Source: Heterodera schachtii (Eukaryota > Nematoda > Chromadorea > Rhabditida > Heteroderidae). From it: a stretch of 64,000 bases of DNA. The position numbers and the translations under genes are program-made. This document shows, one piece after another, positions 32,347 to 44,093 of the stretch; positions within the stretch are counted from its first letter, which is position 1, and every line of letters starts with the position of its first letter. Location: the NCBI GenBank assembly GCA_023374025.1, contig SIJG01000113.1, positions 235,213-299,212 on the forward strand, given 5' to 3'. Below the pieces are notes generated by a model that was not told where the DNA came from, searched no databases, and saw nothing but the letters and a program-made list of their open reading frames with translations.

Positions 32347-33369
32347 ATATAAAAAAATTATCGAAAAGTAAAAAAGAAGTAAACACTAAATAATTAATCA
32401 CAAATCACCCACATTAATAAAAATTCTAAATAAAAAAGCTATTTAATTTGGAGGCATAATATATTAAACTAAAATGATATTAAAAAGAAATTCTTTTCTA
32501 CAAAATAAACAATAATGATGAAATAATAAAACTGATTTTAAAAATGAACCAGAATTTTTTGAGTAACTCGCAGGATTTTATCTTCTTAAAGAATTGTTCT
32601 TAGTAAAAGAATTGAACCATTTTTACCGAACGCGGCAAGATTAAATAAAAAGTAAAAATTTATTTTCTTGTAAAATAAGCTTTTAACTATTGTAATGAAC
32701 AAAATATATTTTCAAAAATTGTTATGGTATTAATTGATTCGCATGTTTTAGTCGCTCAAATCATTTTTAATATTAATTGATATTTTTGTTTTATGAAAGC
32801 TATAAAACAGTTAAAGAATTAAATATTTTTACATTTAAAAATAAATTAAATATCACTATTTTTTAATCAAATAAATAAAAATAATAATGTATTTATTGAT
32901 ACGAAATTAAATACCTAAATTATACATAAAAGAATTTAAAAAATTTATTATTAGAAAATTCCATATATAATATACATTTTACATAATGTAAGTTATAATA
33001 TTTATCAATTAGTTATTGTGTTCGCCAATTTGGATTTGTTTGTCCTTGCAAGGCAAGATTGAAACGATTAATTTGGAAAGCAAATAATTTTAGAAGATCT
33101 AATATTACTTTAATAAAAAAATAATATACCACTTCAACTATTGTATAATAATTATTATTAAAATTCTTAAATATTAAATGATCAAAAAAATAATAAAATA
33201 ATAAAAAATGACATTATAACTAAAATATATTAAAATTCGAATCAAACATTGAAAATTTACTTTAAAGAAAAAGAAAAACTTAGGTTTATTAAATAGTATG
33301 CAAACACCGCACCAAAGTATAATATCCGAAAATGAAAGAAAATTTTAAAAAATTGATATAGTATAACGA
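32347..33369. other. AT-rich background
   Basis: No gene seen. A patch near 33045-33085 (CCTTGCAAGGCAAGATTGAA) contains a small palindrome. Nothing else stands out. Confidence 0.4.
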
Positions 33370-33438
33370 AGAAAAAATGTCCAACCGACATTTGAGTCGG
33401 AAGAATACATAAAGAAATACAAAATGTCTTTACAATAA
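33370..33438 (+). pseudogene. BEL/Pao RT thumb fragment (SEEY block)
   Basis: The frame reads NVQPTFESEEYIKKYKM and stops at the conserved TGTCTTTACAATAAA word. Copies at 61070-61140 and 61870-61920 share KSEED or SESEEY. The block corresponds in position and following sequence to GDTEFW...IPNE at 39.24 and 55.16 kb, i.e. the S-N-x-E-E-F/Y-x-x-x-I-P segment of BEL/Pao RT. Confidence 0.45.
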
Positions 33439-33790
33439 ATAAAAATGATATTCAGTTGAAATTACGTAAAAAATGTTAAAACTTTAGATGAATAAAAATA
33501 AAGAAAGAGAAGTTAACATAAATGTATAAATGTGATATGAATTAAAAATTTAAATATTTTTTCAGAATTTTTATGCATTTATTATATATTAATTTAACAA
33601 AATTATAAGTAATTATCATTTTAAATATGCTGAAATTAATGTAACTTTAAAAATGAGAAAAAATACATATAACCGAAAAAATAAATAAGAGAATTCACTT
33701 TAAATATTTTAGACTATAAATATAAAACAAAATAAAAAAGGAAGTAATAAATTAAATAATTGAATCTCAGAAAAATTTTTATGAATAAAA

Positions 33791-33842
33791 ATAATGAAGG
33801 CATTAAAAGTGATCTGCTATGAATTATTAAATTGCTACTATA
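33791..33842. repeat. Perfect 52-bp repeat, copy 1
   Basis: Identical to 34281-34332, starting ATAATGAAGGCATTAAAAGT. The plus frame reads MKALKVICYELLNCYY, and the minus frame is also open. The flanks diverge quickly, apart from a few shared bases on each side. Confidence 0.8.
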
Positions 33843-34280
33843 GAGGAAACAAAAGCCAAACGAAATAAAATAACAACAAATTTTATATTTGGATTCATTC
33901 AAAAAAATACAGCATCACCGATTTAAAGCTTTCTAATAAAGGGATAAATCATAAACAACAAAATAAAATTTTCAGCAGAATATGTAAAGATAATTGAGGA
34001 TGGAGCCAGGATAATTTGAAAGACCAAAAAGTAAAATTAAATCATTGACATAATAACAAAAATCTATGGGAAGGAACAACAGTTTTATTGACAATATTAA
34101 TAATTAATTAAAATTTCATTTAACAACCAAAAATTATTATAGCAAATACGCAGGAATAGTAAAAATAACTATTTAAATGAGAAAAATAGAAATAATTTGA
34201 CATGATATTATAAACACATATTTCAAACCAAATCAAAATACATGGACATATTTTGAATTTCAGAAAAAATTCATGAACAA

Positions 34281-34332
34281 ATAATGAAGGCATTAAAAGT
34301 GATCTGCTATGAATTATTAAATTGCTACTATA
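34281..34332. repeat. Perfect 52-bp repeat, copy 2
   Basis: Second copy, 490 bases downstream of the first. The plus frame continues KGSKAIHFQCMYNVKN before a stop. The minus-strand frames crossing both copies (33714-33902 and 34120-34398) share only this repeated part. Confidence 0.8.
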
Positions 34333-34479
34333 AAGGATCAAAAGCCATTCATTTTCAGTGCATGTATAATGTAAAAAACATAAAAATTTAACTAACAAAA
34401 AAAAGCACTAAAAGTGTAAAAATTTGAATCAACAAATGTGCATTTTAAAAAACAAAAATTACTGGAGAACGTGTAAAAT

Positions 34480-34660
34480 GTTACATTAAAAGCAAAGTCA
34501 TTTTGAAATGACACACTAAAACTACAATTAATAATACATACTGTATAAGAAGGAAAATATAAAAAAAACAACCATTAAATATTTATTATTGTAATAATTT
34601 ATCTCTGTTAAAAAACTCAATATAAAATAAATTATAAATACGATGCTTCTGTAACACATA
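34480..34660. repeat. Direct repeat RepD, copy 1
   Basis: Matches 35335-35530: GTTACATTAAAAGCAAAGTC, AATACATACTGTATAAGAAG and ATACGATGCTTCTGTAACAC all recur in order. No protein-like frame. Confidence 0.65.
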
Positions 34661-34974
34661 AATTTACAAATATAATGGACAAGCAATACAGTAAATTAAA
34701 AAAGAGTTTGTAATTATAAACTAAAAGTGGAAATTTTCAACGCGGGCATTTCACACTTAATAATTTTTAATTTAAAGAAAGTAAACAAACAATATGCTTT
34801 GTCAATTAATTAAAAAAAAAATCAAAAATATTGAATTTTTTGTGATATTAATTTAAAAATTTTTTTAGACCAAATTTAATTTGTAGATCAACAACATCTG
34901 AATAAAAAATATTCATAGTATTCATTAAAAAACAAAAAAATCCAAAGAGTGATGAATAATTAAAATAATTCTAT

Positions 34975-35340
34975 TAAAAAAAATAATTTCTCAAACATTT
35001 ATTATTAAATTTTAAACTTCTGCTGGTAGCAAATTATTTGTAAAAAAAGATCCTTTTTTCAGATCAACGAAACAACAGTTGTAAATTCAAGAAAATGATA
35101 AAACCAAAAATATTGATAAAAAATGTTTTGTTAAAATATTCTTATAATGAAAAAATATATAATTTTTAAATTATAATAAACTATAAATTTTAATAAAATG
35201 TAAAGTGATAAAATGTCAAATTTAAACATAATCGCCGTTCTAAGCAGTTTGAAAAATTGCTACCACTACGGCTTTTTAAAAATAATTGAACATATTCCGA
35301 TGATAAAAAATAAATACAATATTTGACATGTTAACTGTTA
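34975..35340 (+). repeat. RepB copy 3 (diverged)
   Basis: Weaker but collinear match to the RepB copies at 12.5 and 19.6 kb (GGTAGCAAATTATTTGT, AAATGTCAAATTTAAACATA, AATTGCTACCACTACGG). The plus frame contains RRSKQFEKLLPLRLFK then IIEHIPMI in the next phase. Confidence 0.5.
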
Positions 35341-35530
35341 TTACATTAAAAGTAAATTCATTTTAAAATGACACATTAAAACTACAATTAACAATACATA
35401 CTTTATAAGAAGGATAATAATGCTTTAATATAAATAAGCAAACATAAAAAATATTATTATAATCATTTTTCTCTGTTAAAAAGCTCTGAATAAAATAAAT
35501 ATGGATATGATGCTTCGGTAACACCTAAAA
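35335..35530. repeat. Direct repeat RepD, copy 2
   Basis: Second copy of 34480-34660. It is followed by GATCAAGGGAGTCAAGCC (35547), which recurs as AATCAAGGGAGTCAAACC near 61411. Confidence 0.65.
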
Positions 35531-35579
35531 AATTACTGCAAATCTGATCAAGGGAGTCAAGCCAAAAAAATTATTTTGC

Positions 35580-35780
35580 ATAAATAAAAATAAAATTATT
35601 TTATAAATAACATAAAAGCACAAATATATAAATAGTCGACCAAACGATTAATGCTAATAATAGTAAAAGAAAATTATAGTGTAAAAAAGTAAAAAGTGTT
35701 TAAAGTTGTCAAAAGAACAGCAGAATTTTAATGAAACTTTATATTGATGCAGGAAAAATAAACAAAAAGCATAAAAATAT
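35580..35780. repeat. Direct repeat RepE, copy 1
   Basis: Matches 46855-47040 in order: CATAAAAGCACAAATATAT, AGTCGAC, GATTAATGCT, AATTTTAATG and ACTTTATATTGAT. No gene recognised. In the 35 kb region the whole 34.9-35.8 kb block is a patchwork of such repeats. Confidence 0.6.
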
Positions 35781-36972
35781 TAAATGCCAACAAATGGAAA
35801 CTTTATATTGCAAGAAAAATAAAATGTTACAACTACTTTAAAATAAAACTCAAATTCCGTTCTAGAATGCAACTGAAACACAGTATTTAACAAAAATTTC
35901 AAAAATTTTTGCATATTTGGTGGTACATTTTTTGTTTTGTTTTTTGGTGTGAAAGTGCCGGAATAATTTTAAATATTAGATAGCCTGGAAGAATGAAATA
36001 TCTATGAAGGCTCCTTTGACAATAATTATGGTATAAAAATTTTAATTTAATACGCTAAGAAATCGTAAAATTAGTCAGTTTAAAAACTATAAAGGCAGTA
36101 AATAAAAATTTTCAAAATTATTGTATGTTTTTGAAATGTTGCAACGAGATGCAGAACAAACTATTTTTTTAGTTATTCATTAATGAAATAAAACCAATTA
36201 ATTAATGTTTCTATTATTTAAATCAATCATGTTTTTTCGGAATTATATCAAAAACACTAAAAATGCATGTTACAATTGGCACGAAAATATACCTAAAGTA
36301 TTTATAATAAATAAACTTCATATAATTACCTAAAATATATAACTTATTTAATTATAAAATTATCATTTATTTTGGTTGAGTATTTTAAGAAATATTTTAC
36401 TTCAGTTTTAGTTTAATAATTCATTTCTTTTATCGTTTAATTTTTCCTCAAATATACCGAAATCACAAAAGAAAAAATAAACAACAATTTTTTGTTTTAA
36501 GTGATAATAAATAAATTAATATTCTGAGAAATTATAGTAAGCAAATTTTTTTAAAAACATTTATAAATAAATAAATTTATGAATCATTTAGGTTAATTGA
36601 AATAAAATTGTTCTTATTTATAAAAAACTCAAAATAAAATAATAAAATTTGTAAAAATGGTAAAAATAGAAAATTAAATGCCAACAGCCTAAAATGAAAA
36701 ATAGTGTGAAATCAAAAAATAACAACACATTGAAAATACAAAATTAATTTAATTCTCATTCTGCCTTTTTATCAGACAATATTTAAAACAGAACTAAAAA
36801 GAAAAATTAAAAGCTATTTAGAAAACAAATAATTTAGAAGTCATAAAATTTCTTTAAATGATTCACTGAAATAAAAAAAAAATAAAATATTATGAATATA
36901 GCAAGAATATATAAAGACAATTAAAACGAATAAAGGCATATAATTATTACCAATTGCTCCACATATGCTTGA
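35781..36972. other. AT-rich background
   Basis: No gene seen over about 1.2 kb. The stretch 35920-36160 is slightly less A-rich (GTGGTACATTTTTTGTTTTG) but without a frame or repeat partner. Confidence 0.4.
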
Positions 36973-37140
36973 GCAAAATGCACGAAGAAAGCTTTACCGG
37001 ATGAACGTTCATACCATAAAGTGTGTACCAACTCGGGAAACCAGTCAAAAAATTTGAGAGAAAGGCACAGGTTTATACTTAAATCAATAGTATTTCAAAT
37101 TAAAGCAAAATGCTATGGAAAAAAACAATGGAAATCTTGA
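36973..37140 (+). pseudogene. BEL/Pao Gag zinc-knuckle relic, copy 2
   Basis: A 55-codon stop-to-stop frame. It contains ALPDERSYHKVCTNSG, NQSKNLRERHRFILKS and then KAKCYGKKQ. In BEL/Pao Gag a C-x2-C-x3-4-H-x4-C knuckle is followed by an R/E-rich linker and a second C-F-x-C knuckle. The linker E-R-x-R-F-I-L-K-S is well preserved, while second cysteines and histidines are replaced. It aligns along its length with 18707-18796. No ATG start and lost metal ligands make it a pseudogene. The minus strand over 36950-37000 also looks protein-like (KAFFVHFAQAY), but I prefer the plus reading. Confidence 0.6.
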
Positions 37141-37789
37141 CATAATAAAAAGAAACAAGAATAAAAATTGCATTTTATTTTGAAAAATCAAATAATTAAA
37201 AAGAGAAGAAAAATACATATAACCAAAATAATAATAAAAATAATAAATGCTCATTCTTTTAATAAGAAATGAAAGCTTAAAATGAAATAATATTATAAGC
37301 TAATGCTTTAAACAAAGATGAACAATTAATCATAAAATAAATATATTAATTAGTTAGAAGCGTATATAAAAAATTATTTTATATTAGGATGTAAGCACAG
37401 TAAAAGACTACTCCAATGAATAGTTTTATTTGTAGTTTAAAAAATCCAAATGTTATAACAAAGAAAGCGATATATAATCGAATTTGAAATTACAAAAAAT
37501 GAATTTATTACTTAATTCAAATAATTAAGATGCAGCTTATTTTCCGACAAAATATTATATTTTATTTTAAATTAATGATATCTAAAAATGTAATTAATTT
37601 TTTAACTACATACAACCCAAAGAATGCGTAAAATAAGAAAGCTAATTAAAGAATCTACTAATTAAAATTCTTTTCGATCCATAATGCAATTGACACTCAC
37701 CATTAGATAATAACATATTGTGATGGCATAAAATCCGCAATTTTAATGAAATTTTCGACAAAACATGATATATCTTTGCTTAAAGGCAA
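37141..37789. other. AT-rich background
   Basis: No gene or repeat recognised. Confidence 0.4.
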
Positions 37790-37790
37790 C

Positions 37791-38002
37791 CAAATTTTAC
37801 ATTCTTGTTACCTTTCGATAGCCCAGCTTTTTCTCTATTAGACTTGAAAAGTTAAAAAATTTGGCGAACTTCAGAAAGATTCGTATGAAAACAAATAAAT
37901 TTTCTGGCAAAACTTATGTTAAATTTGATAATTTTATTTGCTAAGTTTTGGCTAATTAAGAAAAAACTGGGCTATCGAATGGTACTTAAGAATGTAAAAT
38001 TG
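37791..38002. repeat. Small foldback element
   Basis: Arms at 37791-37834 and 37960-38002 are imperfect inverted repeats including TTCGATAGCCCAG and CTGGGCTATCGAA, about 40 bases each, around a 125-base centre. The terminal word is the one seen in the 15969-16126 segment, at 9117 and at 42.5 kb. I take it as a short member of the same family as the 14-16 kb foldback. No target duplication identified. Confidence 0.75.
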
Positions 38003-38970
38003 ATTGAAACGAATTCCTAATAATACCTATATTTTATTAAATCTAAAAAATAAAATATCTTTTTTAATAAAAGTTCGAACTGGATAATCTTACTACTTCT
38101 ATTGAGATAGATATTCGTTAGAAAATTGAATAAATGTATTTAGAGAAAAGTGTCGACAAAATAACTTTATCGGAATACTAATGCAATCACTGAAAAGAGA
38201 AAAAATAAATAAAAAATAAGTTTTAACAAATAAAAAAAGAAATGCACGAAGAGATATTAATAAAAATTTCCATTATAATTTTTAATTTGTTTGAATAAAT
38301 GAAATCACATAATAAAATAAGAACACCATAAATTACAAATAAATATTTAAGAGAATTTGATTAAATATAACTTAAAAATAAACAATAAATGGAATAATTT
38401 AATTCCATAAATGTTATGAATATAGGGAAATCGCGATAGAACAAGGTAATAGATAATTACTTCAAATGACACAAAAAAAACACTAAGAAAAAACTATAAA
38501 AGAAACTGGAATAAATTTAAATTAAATACAAATGACAAAAGCCAACATTAAAATTTTAATTTGTTTAACGGAAAAATTTTTTAACAATTTGAAAGAATTA
38601 AAATTCATTGAAATGAATGAAATGACATAGGAAAATAAAAAATATATAATTTTTTGATCGAAAAATCAAATATAAAAATACTAATTTTTAAAACCTATAA
38701 TTATAATAGCGCTTATTATAATTATTTTAAATTAATGTGAAAATAATTAGCGAAATGTTAAAGTGTCTAATGCAGGGAAAACATATGAAATTATTAAAAA
38801 ATATTAATCTTATTATCATGGAATAATTATATTTAAAATACAAAAAAACATAAAAAAGAAATTCCATTATCGATTGTTAAAAATATACAAATAATTATAA
38901 ACAATTCTATATCGGCTAGAAAATTAAAATCGTAATTATTTACCAAATTATTTAATAGAGTATGATTGAA
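38003..38970. other. AT-rich background
   Basis: No gene seen. Low-complexity A-rich DNA leading into the RT relic. Confidence 0.4.
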
Positions 38971-39310
38971 TTTAGCTTCTGCCCCTTCCTTTTGAACGCG
39001 CTATTCGTGAACATTTAGAGATTTATAATTCGTATTTGGCTCACCGAATCGACAGAATTTCTACGTTGACAACATACTCCTTGGTACGAACGAGTAAACA
39101 TATATAAAAATGAATGGAAAAATTAGAAAGATCGAACTTGTCAAGTTAGATAATAAAAATAACAACAAAAACACCAGAAAGTTTATTCTTCAACACTTAA
39201 ATTTACAGTTCAAAAAGAATCAAATATTTTCTAAGAATAATAGGTGATACTGAATTTTGTTTTAGAAGAATACCAAAATGAAATACCATAATGCCTTTAC
39301 AATAAATTAA
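38971..39310 (+). pseudogene. BEL/Pao reverse transcriptase relic, copy 1
   Basis: In order, with at least two frameshifts: CPFLLNA (38980-39000), then IREHLEIYNSYLAHRID (about 39002), then FYVDNILLGTNE ending in a stop at 39095. The family pattern S-P-F-L-L-x-A-T-I-x-x-H-L followed by L-Y-V-D-N-x-L-L is the RT palm of BEL/Pao elements, Y-V-D-N being their catalytic-site variant. A lysine/asparagine-rich frame (39110-39247) leads to GDTEFCFRRIPK (39243-39278), the thumb S-N-x-E-F-x-x-x-I-P block. About 100 RT residues are recognisable. Copy 2 is at 54732-55215. Confidence 0.75.
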
Positions 39311-40759
39311 AAAAGTGATTAAAATTATTTAAATGAAAGAAATTTAAAAAATGATTTTGAATTAATTAAATAAAAGAATGATCATCAAAGTTGAAGGATA
39401 TTCCGACCCCGCTACTCTGACCCCCTCAATCCCCGCCTCCGTGAAAAACCATCCTTGCCCACGGTGTACGCACCATAGTTTTGTTGTCCGACATTTCTCC
39501 GTCCTCCATGTAATAAAATAAAAAATAATTTAGCTGGTGGTAGCAGGAAAGGCAGAAATTTTCAACGCCTTCACCGCATGAATAAATAAAAATTGGATGG
39601 AATTAAATAAAAAAATATACAAAAAAGATAAAATGCTAAAAAATAAATAGATAAATGCGAAATACTGAAATATTATATTCAGGCAAAATGACATAAAAGC
39701 CTACAATGGTAGAACTGCCGTTGATTGGTTCATTCTCTCTCTTGATGTGATAAGCAGTGAATGTAACGTAAAAAAGAGACATTAAAAATATTACTTAAAA
39801 AATTCAATTTTTAAAAATTAAAAAATTCGTTCATTTAAATTATTACTTGGTGCGCCATAAATTTTGGATGAACCTTAACTTTTATGATAAACAAGTTAAT
39901 ACCTTCTAAAAATAAGTTTTTTAATTGTAATGAATTAACGCAGTCTAAATTGAAAACAAACAAAAAATCTTTATCATAAAATATAAATAAAACGAAAATA
40001 TCTATTTAAAAAATACTTGATAAATTTATTATTAAATAAATACTAATTTGAAAAAACATTTATTTAAAAAGGAAATAATTAAATATTTTCTTAATTCATC
40101 ATAAAAATGATTTGTTTTTGGTTTAAATAGAAAATTTATTAAATGAAACGTAAGCATGATGCAAAGAACATTCAAGCAACATTCAACCACGAGAGAACAA
40201 AGAGAAAATAATAATCAAAATTCTAATTAAAATTTATCTACAATATAATTTAAGTTTAAAAAATTCAAGCGAACGCTATCCTATCAAACACAAACAATAA
40301 AAAACTACGAAAAATAATAAATAATATTTTTAATAAAAACCAAGATGCCTGGCATAAATTTGCGGAAGTATTTAATCTCGATAGTAAATCGGAGATAATT
40401 CACAAGAGAATAGATAAAATAAACATTTATTTAATCCTTAAAAAACAATTAATATTTAAAAAATATTTTTCCACACAAAACTATAAAAACGAGATGCTGC
40501 CATTTTTCAAAATAATTATTTTGAAAACTTTAAAAGAAATTTAAATTATTTTATTGGTAGAGATTTATTCTTTAATAAAAATTTAGTTATGTTTCTTATA
40601 ACAAATTAAAAAAAAAATTTGAACCAAAATAATTTTGTTGATTTAAAAAAAAAATGATTTAACGAAACAACACACTTCTGAAAATAATAATTAAAAATAT
40701 ATTATTATTTGAATAACGAAAGAAATAGACCCGCAAATATGTTATAAAAATAATGTGAA
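39311..40759. other. AT-rich background with a degraded C-rich spot
   Basis: No gene seen. At 39405-39480 a C-rich spot (CCGACCCCGCTACTCTGACC) resembles the subterminal arrays of the GC-rich hAT element, without ends. 39530-39780 holds other less AT-rich sequence without frames. The rest is simple. Confidence 0.4.
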
Positions 40760-41170
40760 AAACTACGACATGAATACCGAAAGGCGCGATATGACGTGAA
40801 AGTTTAAAAAAAAATTAAATTATAATGCAAAGCCCGAAAAATAAATTCAATTTTTCTAAATTTTAATTCGGCTTCCTATAAAAGTATTTTGAAGAAAAAT
40901 ATAATTTTAATCCAATATAAATAGATCTGGAAAGAAAGGTAATAAAAATCTATATTTAAATAAGGAAATTTATTTCAGAATTTGAAGCCTTTAAAAAGAC
41001 TTTCAAAACTATAATGCAAATTCATTTATACCTTTAAGGCATATATTGTCAAATTAAATTATTTTAAATGTAGTTAACTATTTTAGAAGAATGATGCAAA
41101 ATATAAAAAATAAATTTCCAAAAATAGATTATTAATTGCGTAAAATAATACAAAAACCTTACTCATACTT
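40760..41170 (+). repeat. RepA copy 5 (5' half)
   Basis: Begins with the protein-like NYDMNTERRDMT (about 40766), matching NYDTNTERLDTT of copy 1. It then runs through GCAAAGCCCG, TTCATTTATACCTTTAAGG (about 41022) and ATTGCGTAAAATAATACAAA (about 41134) to ACTCATA. It stops where copies 1 and 2 continue with the GAGAGATAAAA word. Confidence 0.7.
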
Positions 41171-41188
41171 ATATATTTAATGCTTTAA

Positions 41189-41284
41189 ATAATCAACCTT
41201 GAAATCGGGCTCGGAGGTACTTTTGTCGGGGTCCGGAAAGAAACAAAACTAAAAATATTTGGAGCCTGGAAGCTTGAAAATTAA
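41189..41284 (+). pseudogene. Protein-like frame, unassigned
   Basis: A 31-codon stop-to-stop frame: INLEIGLGGTFVGVRKE then TKLKIFGAWKLEN. Glycine-rich start, balanced composition. It lies directly after RepA copy 5. Just downstream, 41300-41350 gives IGIRCPSIVVLLMDFNIK. Not recognised. Confidence 0.3.
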
Positions 41285-42479
41285 AATAAATATTCTATTG
41301 GTATTCGTTGCCCATCAATTGTCGTTTTGCTCATGGATTTCAACATTAAATAAATTAATATTCGTTTTTAAAATATTAAATAATTAGAAATAACATAACG
41401 AAATATTTTTAATCTGACAAAAATAAGCTCAATGTAATCGTAAATGGTCAGCATCTCGGATTCTTTTGGATTCCCTAGGCTTAAGAATAAATACTGTAAA
41501 AGTAAAAAATATGAATAGTAAAGTAAACTGTAAAAGAAAAAGGCTAAGGTAAAAATAAAATATTTTAACTCTGCTAAAGAATCGGCTTAATTTTCCAAAT
41601 ACTGAAAAAATTAATTATAAATGAACGCAATGCAACATTTTGAGTATGCAAAATACATGATAAAAGAATATTGTCTAATAAACAAACAATGTATTGATTT
41701 AAGAAAAATAATTAAAATTATAGCAAACAATTATTAATTTAATATTACTACCAAATCTATGCAAAACTAGTTCATAAAATTCCTCGGAAAGAAAAAGCAT
41801 GTATAAATGATCAATAGAATAAAATTTGTAGCCATAATTTGAAATACCGACTTTAATGCTAAGAATTTAAAAAGAAAAATCACTTAATTTAATACATTAA
41901 ATTTAATCAAATGAATCATAATAATTCAACTATAACAAAAAAAAAATGAACACATAATCATTTTCTAATTAAATACTGTTTTTAATAGTGTTCAAATTGA
42001 TAGTTATGAAAATTTTTGCAATATTTAAAATATTAAAAACTTAAATTATTTAAACAAAATGTCCAATATAAATTTAATTAATTTAAACGTTTTTTAAATG
42101 TTATTTTCATACTAAAATTTTCATAAAATTCTGGAAAACAATAAAAGGTGGAGATAGCAAGTTGAAAAATAAAAAACTTTTTAACAAAATATATTTGGAA
42201 AAAATATACAATGTTATAAATTATTATAACCAATAATTATAAAATATTTGAATAGAAAAAGACGTACTTATAAAAGAAATATAAAAATTAAATTATTTGT
42301 TAAAATTGGCAAATCAACAAATAGTAAAACAACATCAAAAGGAAATAAATTATTGAATGAAAAATAATCCAATTAACAAATCATATGCACGAAAACATTA
42401 TAATAAAAAATAAATAATGAAATTTCTAACCAAAAAATATTCATAATTTTTCAAAAGCAAACTATTTTTAATTCCATAT
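41285..42479. other. AT-rich background
   Basis: No gene seen over about 1.2 kb of low-complexity A-rich DNA. Confidence 0.4.
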
Positions 42480-42690
42480 TATTGGATAGCACTAGAGTTC
42501 TCTATCAATTTGGAAAATTTCAAAAAAGGTTGTCAATTGAAGATGGCCAAAAGTACACAATGAACCAGGTTTTCAATTTGGCCATAACTTTTTGAAACTT
42601 AATTTTTGGAAGTTTACAGGCTATAGTAGCTAATAGAAAACTCTTAAAAACACAGTGCTATCGAATGATATTAAGAAATGAAGTTTTGAC
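42480..42690. repeat. Small foldback element, diverged
   Basis: The left end GGATAGCACTAGAGTTCTC and the right end GAGAACTC-like/AGTGCTATCGAATGATA are inverted relative to each other. The interior holds GGCCATAACTT and ACAGGCTATAG, as in the arms of the 14-16 kb foldback. It is a short, decayed member of that family. Confidence 0.65.
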
Positions 42691-43029
42691 ATTGCAAAAA
42701 TTAATTCAGAATTAATAATAATAATTTAATAACGAGAAAAATCCTAGGTCATTAAAAAACTTGTCTATTCAAATGAACATGGAATTATTTTGCATTTTTT
42801 GAACAGTTTGCCATCGTTCAAATATAATATTATACCAGCCGATAAAATGAGCAGTTGGCAATGGGAAGCATAAAATTAAATGAAAAATTAAAGAAAAATT
42901 AATATTTAACGTAAACAGAAATTTGTATATTATTTAATAGAAATAAAAAAATTTTGTTTTCTTAAAAACATGATGCCCCTAAAAATTCAATTTAAATGGC
43001 AAAATATAATTCCACTACTCATAATTATA

Positions 43030-43365
43030 ATTGAAAATTATATGGATTTACATATCTTTTCTCAGCATATGTATAAAGTAAAGAATTCAAAAATAGCATT
43101 CCACGTTTAAAAATTTTTTTGATTTGGTGAGGATTTTTAGTCCATAGGAACAATATTTTGGGGCTTTTCAGGAATAAATCCATATTCATTGTTTTTAGTC
43201 TATTTTTTTAAGCTTTTGTTTTCGCTTTCTAAAGTTTTCGCTGGAGATTTACCATTGAGATGTATTCGGATTGCAATCGTTGATGCTGATATTTGATTAA
43301 AAAAAAAGCCATTTTTGAGCTTTTTATTCAAAATTTAGGACTTGTTAGTCCATATTTTAAATGTT
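43030..43365 (-). mobile_element. Old reversed copy of the ATATGGAC hAT family
   Basis: Read on the minus strand, this segment is collinear with 5770-6455: ATATGGACTAA words, GGATTTATTCC and CCCCAAAATAT, GGACTAAAAATCC, AATGCTATTTTTGA and ATATGCTGAGAAAA near the end. Terminal repeats are eroded (TAATTATATGG-like on the left) and no target duplication is clear. Divergence is far greater than inside the 5.8 kb copy, so it is an older insertion in the opposite orientation. Confidence 0.65.
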
Positions 43366-44085
43366 CGAATGAATAATTCATGCCAAAATATTAATAGTGA
43401 ATAGAGATTTTTAAACTTACTATTTGTGTGCATTTTAGATAATTAAGGAAATCCTTGAAACGAAAAATTTGATAAGATATTTAAAAGTAATAAAATTATA
43501 ATCCATTTCACAAAAATAAATTAAAAGATTGAAAAACTCATTTTTTCATAAAACATTTGCATTTTACACACCTAAAATACTTAATTTGGCCACTTAAAGT
43601 CAAAAAAGTTCAAAGAATTCATTTGGCAATGCATACGAAAAACGAAGTTAAAAAATTGCTTTTGTGCAACCAACTAGTTCCGATGTACTTTGGTTCAACA
43701 AGAGCTTAAATTATATATTTAAAATGCAAAATGGGTGAAATCATGCTAATACAAAAGAAAAAAACCATAACCAAAAATTGATTATTTTGGTGTTAAAAAA
43801 TATAATATAAGCACGAATATTCAATAAGAGTATTTAAATTAAAAAAAAAATACAAAAAACAAATATATTTGCAAAAAATAATTAGTTCAATTTATTTTTA
43901 CAAAAAAAAAACAGAAAAACTAAAAAAATTTGAATAAAAGTGATGAGCAAAAAATAATATTATGAGAGCGAAAAAAATGACCATTGCACTTAACAAAGAA
44001 GATGAACAATTAATAAAATTGATAATATTCAAAAAAATTATTTTTTTTAAAAAGAATGATTTAATATGAAGGTAACACATTTAAG
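43366..44085. other. AT-rich background
   Basis: No gene seen. The minus frame at 43898-44080 is a hydrophobic chance frame opposite A-rich DNA. Confidence 0.4.
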
Positions 44086-44093
44086 CTTTATAT

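Noticed and set aside
36950..37000. Minus-strand KAFFVHFAQAY, resembling the V-H-C-x-A-H motif of hAT transposases
   Set aside because: The plus strand over the same bases is a 55-codon frame aligned with another Gag zinc-knuckle relic, and all assigned relics are on plus. The hAT likeness is short and probably chance.
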